Source: Candidatus Woesebacteria bacterium (GTDB lineage: Bacteria; Patescibacteriota; Microgenomatia; UBA8517). Taken from it: DNA of 6,031 nucleotides. Shown piece by piece: positions 1-4,708 of this stretch; the stretch's first letter is position 1; each line of letters begins with the position of its first letter. Under the pieces are notes generated by a model. The model was not told where the DNA came from and made no database searches. It saw only the letters and a list, made by a program, of their open reading frames with translations. Where the stretch lies: assembly GCA_026394855.1 (NCBI GenBank), contig JAPLZT010000121.1, positions 1 through 6,031 of the forward strand. Reading direction: 5' to 3'. The position numbers were made by a program, and so were the translations under genes.

Positions 1-353
1 GAAATCTGGAAAACGAAAATTTTATTTATTACGAGTTTGACATGGAAACCTTAAATAAATTATCCAATAATACAAGGAAATATACCCCTATTCCTCAATA
101 TCCTCCCCAAATAGAAGACATTACTTTAAGCTTCCCCCCTAAAACCCGCATCGGCGACGTCGTTTCACTGTTCACTGATCACAGTTCACTAATCACCAAA
201 GTTGAATTGCGAGACATTTACAAAGATAACTACACTTTCAGAATTTGGTATCAGGACCCAACTAAAAACTTAACAGATAAGGAAGTCGAAGAAATAAGAA
301 AAAAAATATTAGAAGAAATTAGGAGAAAATTTGGCGGGGTAATAAAAAACTAG
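1..353 (+). CDS. pheT: Phenylalanyl-tRNA synthetase beta subunit, C-terminal end (5'-truncated)
   Basis: This is the 3' end of pheT; the reading frame is open from base 3 to a TAG at 351-353, giving 116 residues. The ATG at 42 is an internal Met, because the upstream codons read in frame as NLENENFIYYEFD, which resembles the YxFELD strand preceding the last domain of bacterial PheT. After a linker (KYTPIPQYPP) comes an FDX-ACB anticodon-binding domain: DITLSFPP, IGDVVSLF, a KVELRDIY strand, FRIWYQDPTKNLTD and a closing helix ending RRKFGG. In this family the beta chain pairs with PheS in a heterotetramer that charges tRNA-Phe in the cytoplasm, and this domain contacts the tRNA anticodon. Roughly the first 85 percent of the protein lies outside the window, so its catalytic-core-like and editing domains cannot be judged. 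Its stop overlaps that of the convergent gene by four bases, and no terminator hairpin is visible. Confidence 0.93.
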   Translation, partial: NLENENFIYYEFDMETLNKLSNNTRKYTPIPQYPPQIEDITLSFPPKTRIGDVVSLFTDHSSLITKVELRDIYKDNYTFRIWYQDPTKNLTDKEVEEIRKKILEEIRRKFGGVIKN

Positions 354-613
354 GATATTTTTAAACTTCTATTAGTTTGGCCTCTTACGGCAACATCGAT
401 TAGCATAAATAAATTTTGATTATGATCTTCAAAAGAATTATATCCTTCAATATTATTTAACCTGGTAAATATTTTTCTTGCCTTATTAAAATCTTTTACT
501 GATAAAGCTTCTTGTGCTTTAAAATATGTTCTAAGCCATTTCTTTTCGGGATCAACTAACTGTTCCGGTAAAGAACTCTTTATTTGAGACCACCCATTAG
601 TTAATCGTTCCAT
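350..613 (-). CDS. Hypothetical 87-residue helical protein downstream of the PBP gene
   Basis: I do not recognise this gene. It encodes 87 residues, rich in charged and aromatic residues and predicted by eye to be mostly helical. The central stretch, around residues 28-52 (WLRTYFKAQEAL then DFNKARKIFTRL), looks like one TPR-type helical hairpin, in which a short loop joins two amphipathic helices; this is inference. There is no signal peptide, membrane segment or cysteine pair. It lies 27 bases after the PBP stop on the same strand, so co-transcription is likely. A TAGAAT box ends 7 bases before its ATG, so it may also have its own leaderless start; no Shine-Dalgarno is present. Its TAG stop shares the CTAG at 350-353 with the pheT stop. 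The protein-like composition and the close fit between neighbours support a real gene, but there is no family match to rely on. Confidence 0.62.
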   Translation of the reverse strand: MERLTNGWSQIKSSLPEQLVDPEKKWLRTYFKAQEALSVKDFNKARKIFTRLNNIEGYNSFEDHNQNLFMLIDVAVRGQTNRSLKIS

Positions 614-620
614 TCAAAGC

Positions 621-626
621 ATTCTA
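621..626 (-). promoter_or_regulatory. Possible -10 box for the 87-residue gene
   Basis: On the minus strand TAGAAT (4 of 6 to TATAAT) ends 7 bases before the ATG at 613, preceded directly by TG. A perfect TTGACA lies on the minus strand at 639-634, but it is only 7 bases from this box, too close to act as its -35. The same TTGACA would sit 16 bases from a weaker TTGAAT that overlaps the start codon. This is a weak call, made mainly because the spacing matches the other starts in the window. Confidence 0.3.
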
Positions 627-640
627 CACTATTTGTCAAA

Positions 641-3136
641 CTAAGGCGTAGGAGATGGGCTCCATGAAGTATTTACCCCAATTGTAATTACTCTATCCGA
701 TTCTTTGCCGTTTGCATCTTTTGCTTTTGCCCTTAGGGTATGAACTCCGTCTTTAAGTCCCGAAACCTGATATTCAAATGGTAGAGAAGTAAAATCTTCT
801 CTTTTTGTTCCATCAATTTCAAGTTCTGCAGAAACTATATCTACACTTGAATCGGCTCTAAATTTAATTGTAAAATTATTTGATACATCAGAACTTCTGT
901 CTGTAGGATAAATAAACTCAACATTAACGGGGTTTGCCGTACCGCAATAATCATTAGGCGGATGATATCGCAAATCTCCTTGACCGCCAAGCCAATTTAA
1001 AATTCCCGGGGGATCTTCCTCTTTAAAGACAAAGTATTCTTTTTGATCATAGTTTCCTCCTGCGATATCGCTTGGATTTGCCAATTTTCCATCGGTTTTA
1101 CATACCTTTAGCATCATATGCACCGTATCTTCACCGGGTTCGGTTCCTTTAATAAAATATTCCATTCGGGAAGGGAATCCGTCATGGGCACGAAACCCGG
1201 AAACTAAATCAACATTGGTACTGACTATATTCCCGGGGATATCAAAGGAAACGCTTGGCTTACCGGAAAGCGCTTCAAGAAGTACTCTTCTCCAGATAGG
1301 GGAGGCACCTGAAACACCGGAGGCAACATTAAGCATTTGAGAATTATCATTGTTTCCTACCCAAACACCAACTAAAGCTTGAGGATTGCCACCAACTGTC
1401 CAATTATCCCGTCTGTCATTAGTTGTTCCTGTCTTTACGGCAATCTGTTTATTGGGAATATTAAGTAAAGAATTTGTTCCGAAAATAATCTCCCTTGCCA
1501 AATTATCCGAAAGAATATTGGCTACTAAAAATGCTTCTTCTTCCGTCAAAACTCGTTTTCCTAATTGAGGTTTTGCTTCTTCCAACACTTTTCCGTCTTT
1601 GTCTTCAACCTTGAGGATAGCCAAAGGATCAACACGAAAACCTTTATTCATAAAAGGAGCGTAGGCATCAGTTAAATCAAGAAGTCTGACCTCTCCTCCC
1701 CCTAAAGTTAAGGAAAGTCCGACTCTATTTAGGGTTTCTTGGGTGAGGGGAAGTGTAGTTATTCCCATACTGTAGGATGTCTCTAAGACATCCTTAATCC
1801 CAACCATGGCCAAAAGTTTAACTGCGGCAATATTTATGGAATTTCCAAATGCAAATCTTAACTGAATCGGGCCTCTATACTTTCCGTCATAATTTACAGG
1901 ATTATAATCAGGATTATTAGCACCCCCGGGAAAAGTAGTGGGGACATCCATAATTAACGTAGATGCCGTAAAGCCTTTCTTAAAAGCGGTAACGTAAGTA
2001 AAAGGCTTAAATGAACTTCCGGGCTGTCTTAGGGAAGTTGTAACATTAACCTGACCATCGTAGTTCGGATCATTAAAATTCTTGGATCCGACCATTGCCA
2101 GAATTTCTCCAGAAGATGGATTAATGACAACAACCGCTCCGTTTGTAATATGCTGTTTTTCTACTTTTGCAATTTCTTCAGAAACTATTCCCTGAGCTTT
2201 ATCTTGTAGGTTAAGATCAAGTGTTGTCGTAACCTTTAAGCCTCCCTGTTCAACTGCCGCATCCCCATATCTGTCGGTTAATATCTTTTGCACATACTGG
2301 ACAAAATGGGGGGCTTTAAATGATGATCCCTGAGGTTGAAATGAAATATTTGGTACCTCAGCATTTGCATTTTTTTCCTGATCGGCCGTTATATATCCGT
2401 CTTCCCTCATTCTTCTTAGTACCGCTTGTGTTCTTGCAACATACGCTTTAGAGGTAGATGAGTAGGGAGAATAGCGGGAAGGGCTTTGAGGAAGACCCGC
2501 AAGAACGGCCGATTCAATCAAATCAAGATCTTTTACTTTTTTTCCGAAATATGTTTCGGAGGCAGCTTCCACCCCCCAAGCGGTTCCTCCAAATGGAGCT
2601 TCATTAAGATACATCTGCAATATTTCATCCTTTGTATATTTACTTTCTATTTCAATTGCCAGTACAAATTCTTTAATTTTTCTTACAATAGTTCTATCGG
2701 AAGTTAAAAGAACGTTTTTGACAAGCTGTTGGGTTAGAGTGGAACCTCCCTGCGCAGATCCGCGCGTAAAAATACGGCTAAATCCGCGAAGTATGCCAAG
2801 AATATCAAAACCGCCATGTTTATAGAAGTTTTTATCTTCTATCGCAATTGTAGCCTGCTTAAGATAAAGAGGCATATCGGAAAATGCTGCGGGATTTCTT
2901 CTTTGATCAACATATACGTTATATAAAGTTTCCCCATTTCTATCCAAAATCTGTGTAGCATAGCCCTCATGTCTGACTACTTTATCGGGAGACGGAAGAT
3001 TTAAAGCAAGAAGGGGGAGTGCCAAAAAAGAAACAAGCAAAATCCCGATTGCTCCAAAAAAAATAAGTTTGGCCAGTTTTACAAGTTTTCTGCTTTTAGT
3101 TACTCTCTGACTTCTTCTTACTCTATCCCTCCACAT
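641..3136 (-). CDS. Class A penicillin-binding protein (PBP1A type; glycosyltransferase/transpeptidase)
   Basis: This bifunctional peptidoglycan synthase (ponA/mrcA-like, 831 residues) polymerises lipid II and crosslinks the strands outside the membrane. A basic cytoplasmic tail is followed by one membrane helix (about 24-47). The GT51 domain (about 58-225) has catalytic Glu100 in EDKNFYKHGG, GGSTLTQQ at 130-137, RKIKE with second Glu156, and the YLN at 176-178. The transpeptidase domain (about 330-620) has SSFK with Ser374 and Lys377, SIN at 433-435, and KTGT at 568-571, so all active-site motifs are intact. A C-terminal extension carries Cys679 and Cys731, then an Ig-like beta domain (about 738-822) and a Ser/Pro tail, SPSPTP. 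I chose the ATG at 3136 over the in-frame ATG at 3208 because the extra 24 codons cover the gene's own promoter and do not resemble a PBP N-terminus. The length is normal for the family. Confidence 0.95.
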   Translation of the reverse strand: MWRDRVRRSQRVTKSRKLVKLAKLIFFGAIGILLVSFLALPLLALNLPSPDKVVRHEGYATQILDRNGETLYNVYVDQRRNPAAFSDMPLYLKQATIAIEDKNFYKHGGFDILGILRGFSRIFTRGSAQGGSTLTQQLVKNVLLTSDRTIVRKIKEFVLAIEIESKYTKDEILQMYLNEAPFGGTAWGVEAASETYFGKKVKDLDLIESAVLAGLPQSPSRYSPYSSTSKAYVARTQAVLRRMREDGYITADQEKNANAEVPNISFQPQGSSFKAPHFVQYVQKILTDRYGDAAVEQGGLKVTTTLDLNLQDKAQGIVSEEIAKVEKQHITNGAVVVINPSSGEILAMVGSKNFNDPNYDGQVNVTTSLRQPGSSFKPFTYVTAFKKGFTASTLIMDVPTTFPGGANNPDYNPVNYDGKYRGPIQLRFAFGNSINIAAVKLLAMVGIKDVLETSYSMGITTLPLTQETLNRVGLSLTLGGGEVRLLDLTDAYAPFMNKGFRVDPLAILKVEDKDGKVLEEAKPQLGKRVLTEEEAFLVANILSDNLAREIIFGTNSLLNIPNKQIAVKTGTTNDRRDNWTVGGNPQALVGVWVGNNDNSQMLNVASGVSGASPIWRRVLLEALSGKPSVSFDIPGNIVSTNVDLVSGFRAHDGFPSRMEYFIKGTEPGEDTVHMMLKVCKTDGKLANPSDIAGGNYDQKEYFVFKEEDPPGILNWLGGQGDLRYHPPNDYCGTANPVNVEFIYPTDRSSDVSNNFTIKFRADSSVDIVSAELEIDGTKREDFTSLPFEYQVSGLKDGVHTLRAKAKDANGKESDRVITIGVNTSWSPSPTP

Positions 3137-3145
3137 ATCTGATAC

Positions 3146-3174
3146 ATTGTAACAAAGTAAGATGCAGTTGACCA
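3146..3174 (-). promoter_or_regulatory. Promoter of the PBP gene (extended -10)
   Basis: Read on the minus strand, TGGTCA (3174-3169, 4 of 6 to TTGACA) is 17 bases from TACAAT (3151-3146, 5 of 6 to TATAAT). The -10 is preceded by TGT, making the extended form TGTTACAAT. The -10 ends 9 bases before the ATG at 3136, and no Shine-Dalgarno follows, so the mRNA should begin at or within a few bases of the start codon. The -35 overlaps that of the divergent zinc-finger gene. Confidence 0.6.
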
Positions 3175-3198
3175 CATTCCTTTCACTAGTGTTATTAT
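3168..3198 (+). promoter_or_regulatory. Promoter of the small zinc-finger gene (extended -10)
   Basis: TTGACC (3168-3173, 5 of 6) is followed after 19 bases by TATTAT (3193-3198, 5 of 6). The -10 is preceded by TGT, so it is an extended -10. The 19-base spacer is longer than the usual 17, but the TG extension would compensate. The -10 ends 8 bases before the ATG at 3207, which predicts a leaderless or nearly leaderless message. Confidence 0.55.
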
Positions 3199-3206
3199 CA
3201 TTTACC

Positions 3207-3371
3207 ATGTCTTACAAAACAATTTGCGATATTTGCAATAAAGAAATTAAATCAGAAGAAGAATTTGGTGTACGAAGTTATTTCGTTCACTATAGACATT
3301 ATTGTCAAACTTGTTGGTTAAACATAAAAAGGTGGCCTCAAATTCACTCCAAACAAAAAGAGGAAGATTAA
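3207..3371 (+). CDS. Small two-CxxC putative zinc-binding protein (54 residues)
   Basis: This 54-residue protein has CDIC at residues 7-10 and CQTC at 33-36, a spacing that fits a single zinc ribbon or treble-clef-like site. Between the pairs are an acidic stretch (KSEEEF) and an aromatic, His-containing strand (SYFVHYRHY). The tail is basic then acidic and ends KQKEED. I cannot assign a function; such mini-ribbons often bind nucleic acid or other proteins, which here is only inference. The start at 3207 is preferred to an in-frame ATG at 3162 because the 15 extra residues would be encoded by the promoter boxes, and because a TATTAT box sits 8 bases upstream of 3207. There is no Shine-Dalgarno. 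The gene diverges from the PBP gene and lies 39 bases before tyrS, which has its own promoter. Confidence 0.72.
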   Translation: MSYKTICDICNKEIKSEEEFGVRSYFVHYRHYCQTCWLNIKRWPQIHSKQKEED

Positions 3372-3372
3372 A

Positions 3373-3402
3373 TTGGTAGATTGTAATAAAGCTGTATATA
3401 AT
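3373..3402 (+). promoter_or_regulatory. Promoter of tyrS
   Basis: TTGGTA (3373-3378, 4 of 6) and a perfect TATAAT (3397-3402) are separated by 18 bases. The -35 starts 2 bases after the zinc-finger stop codon. The -10 ends 8 bases before the tyrS ATG, and no Shine-Dalgarno is present, so the transcript should start at or next to the initiation codon. There is no room for a T-box leader, the usual tyrS control in many Gram-positive bacteria. Confidence 0.65.
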
Positions 3403-3410
3403 TAAGCTAT

Positions 3411-4574
3411 ATGACAATTGACGAAGTTTTGACAAGAGGCGTCGAACGAATCCTTCCAACTAAAGATGGTCTAGCATCCCTGATGTCTAAAAAGAAAATT
3501 AAACTTTACATGGGAATAGATCCAACCGGCAGTGAGTTGCATATAGGTCATGCCGTAGGATTAAGAAAGCTCGCTCAATTTCAAAAGCTTGGACATAAAG
3601 TTATTTTTCTAATTGGCGACTTTACGGGAATGATAGGGGACCCTTCGGGCAAATCCAGTGATAGAAAAACTCTTACACACGAAGAAGTACTGAAAAACGC
3701 TGAAAACTATAAACAGCAGTCTTCAAAAATCTTAAATTTTACAGGGGATAATGCTGTAGAAGTTAAATTTAATGGAGAATGGCTTGGTAAAATGAGTGCA
3801 ATTGAATTTTTAAAACTGTCCCACAATCTGACTTCTGCACAAATAATCGAAAGGGACATGTTTCAGGAAAGACTTAAGAAAGGACAAGATATCTATATGA
3901 ATGAATTCTTATATCCGTTTATGCAGGCATATGACTCTGTCGCGATGGATGTAGATCTCGAAATTGGAGGAACCGATCAGGTATTTAATATGTTAATGGG
4001 AAGAAAATTGATGAAAAATATTCTTCATAAAGAAAAATACGTTTTGACGGTACCACTCTTAACGGATGGTAATGGAAATAAAATCGGAAAGACAGAAGGC
4101 AATGCAATCGGTCTTGCCGACAAACCATTCGATTTCTATTCCAAAATAATGAGCCTTTCAGACAACTCCATCACAAACTGCTTTACGCTTCTAACTAATA
4201 AATCTTTGGAGGAAATTTCCGAAATTGAGAAAGCTATTAAAAATGGAGATAATCCGATGAAATACAAAAAAATATTAGCATTCGAGTTAACTAAGTGGCT
4301 TAACGACGAAGATAAGGCACAAGACGCCCAAAAACACTTCGAAAATACATTCCAAGACAAAACACCAACTTTCGATATTAAAGTATCTTCGGGAGGGAGT
4401 CTGGCAGAAACAATTGCGCCATTTACTCAAAGGCAAAGCCTCTCAAATGCCAAAGAACTTATCAAGCAAAATGCGGTAGATATTAACGGCAACGTAAGCA
4501 TTGACCCGTCGCTTAAAATAAAATCAGGTGATAAGATAAAAGTTGGATCCAGAACATTTTTGATTGCAAAATAG
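3411..4574 (+). CDS. tyrS: Tyrosyl-tRNA synthetase
   Basis: This class I aminoacyl-tRNA synthetase (387 residues) attaches tyrosine to tRNA-Tyr in the cytoplasm. The catalytic Rossmann domain shows MGIDPTG (34-40), the HIGH signature (44-47) and IGDFTGMIGDPSGKSSDR (68-85). It also shows the tyrosine-pocket segment YPFMQAYD (168-175) and GGTDQ (186-190). The second class I signature is KIGKT (224-228) rather than the textbook KMSKS; it resembles the KFGKT form of many bacterial TyrRS. An alpha-helical anticodon region follows (about 240-325), then a C-terminal S4-type RNA-binding domain (about 330-387) containing AKELIKQNAVDING and GDKIKVGSRTF. The length and domain order are normal for the family and the gene looks intact. 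The start fits: N-terminal sequence of the expected length lies right after a strong -10. A TAG stop is backed by an in-frame TAA four codons later. Confidence 0.97.
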   Translation: MTIDEVLTRGVERILPTKDGLASLMSKKKIKLYMGIDPTGSELHIGHAVGLRKLAQFQKLGHKVIFLIGDFTGMIGDPSGKSSDRKTLTHEEVLKNAENYKQQSSKILNFTGDNAVEVKFNGEWLGKMSAIEFLKLSHNLTSAQIIERDMFQERLKKGQDIYMNEFLYPFMQAYDSVAMDVDLEIGGTDQVFNMLMGRKLMKNILHKEKYVLTVPLLTDGNGNKIGKTEGNAIGLADKPFDFYSKIMSLSDNSITNCFTLLTNKSLEEISEIEKAIKNGDNPMKYKKILAFELTKWLNDEDKAQDAQKHFENTFQDKTPTFDIKVSSGGSLAETIAPFTQRQSLSNAKELIKQNAVDINGNVSIDPSLKIKSGDKIKVGSRTFLIAK

Positions 4575-4588
4575 CTTACAGCTTAAAA

Positions 4589-4693
4589 ATGCTACTTACT
4601 AAAAAACAAAAAAAGATTGTCATGGTTATTATCGTGATTGCTACTCTTGGCCTTCTTGCAACATCAGTTCTTCCTTTCCTAAGTGCTTTCTAG
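4589..4693 (+). CDS. Small single-pass membrane peptide (34 residues), hypothetical
   Basis: A 34-codon reading frame starts 14 bases after the tyrS stop and ends 15 bases before recG. The peptide begins MLLTKKQKKIVM and continues as a hydrophobic helix (about residues 10-33: VMVIIVIATLG to VLPFLSAF). A Lys-rich head plus one membrane span suggests an inner-membrane peptide with its N-terminus inside. I do not know its function. There is no Shine-Dalgarno and only a poor -10-like TACAGC at 4577-4582, so it may ride on the tyrS transcript. The clean positive-then-hydrophobic layout and the tight fit between two real genes argue for a true gene; its small size argues for caution. It is in the same frame as recG, separated by one TAG and five sense codons. 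Confidence 0.55.
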   Translation: MLLTKKQKKIVMVIIVIATLGLLATSVLPFLSAF

Positions 4694-4702
4694 TGTTACA
4701 AT
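4694..4702 (+). promoter_or_regulatory. Extended -10 promoter of recG
   Basis: TGTTACAAT starts directly after the stop codon of the small membrane peptide gene. It contains TACAAT (4697-4702, 5 of 6) with a TG extension, and no recognisable -35 lies 16-18 bases upstream. The nonamer is identical to the extended -10 of the PBP gene on the other strand. Six bases separate it from the recG ATG, so the seventh base after the box, a usual start point, is the A of the ATG. Confidence 0.5.
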
Positions 4703-4708
4703 TTGGCT

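Noticed and set aside
42..44. ATG at 42 as the start of a 103-residue gene
   Set aside because: The frame continues upstream to the window edge with PheT-like sequence, so this is an internal Met.
634..639. Perfect TTGACA on the minus strand between the PBP and 87-residue genes
   Set aside because: It is only 7 bases from the TAGAAT box, and its properly spaced partner (TTGAAT) is weak and overlaps the start codon, so I do not call a full promoter.
1386..2707. Plus-strand open frames at 1386-1568 and 2486-2707
   Set aside because: They lie opposite conserved PBP motifs, have low-complexity or non-protein-like sequence, and are antisense shadows.
3162..3206. Longer start for the zinc-finger protein at 3162, giving MQLTTFLSLVLLSFT, which looks like a signal peptide
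   Set aside because: Those 15 codons are the promoter itself (TTGACC and TATTAT). The hydrophobic look comes from T-rich promoter DNA, and no signal peptidase site follows.
3137..3208. Longer PBP start at the ATG on the minus strand at 3208 (24 more residues)
   Set aside because: The extension covers the PBP -10 and -35 boxes and the divergent promoter, and reads unlike a PBP N-terminus; the basic tail and membrane helix follow directly from 3136.
3247..3459. Minus-strand open frame of 70 codons
   Set aside because: It overlaps the zinc-finger gene, the tyrS promoter and the tyrS start in antisense; no supporting start signal.
4136..4360. Minus-strand open frame of 74 codons inside tyrS
   Set aside because: Antisense to the conserved TyrRS helical region; no promoter or family resemblance.
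4575..4588. Repeated AGCTTA after tyrS as a possible terminator
   Set aside because: It is a short direct repeat, not an inverted one; no stem and no T-run follow.
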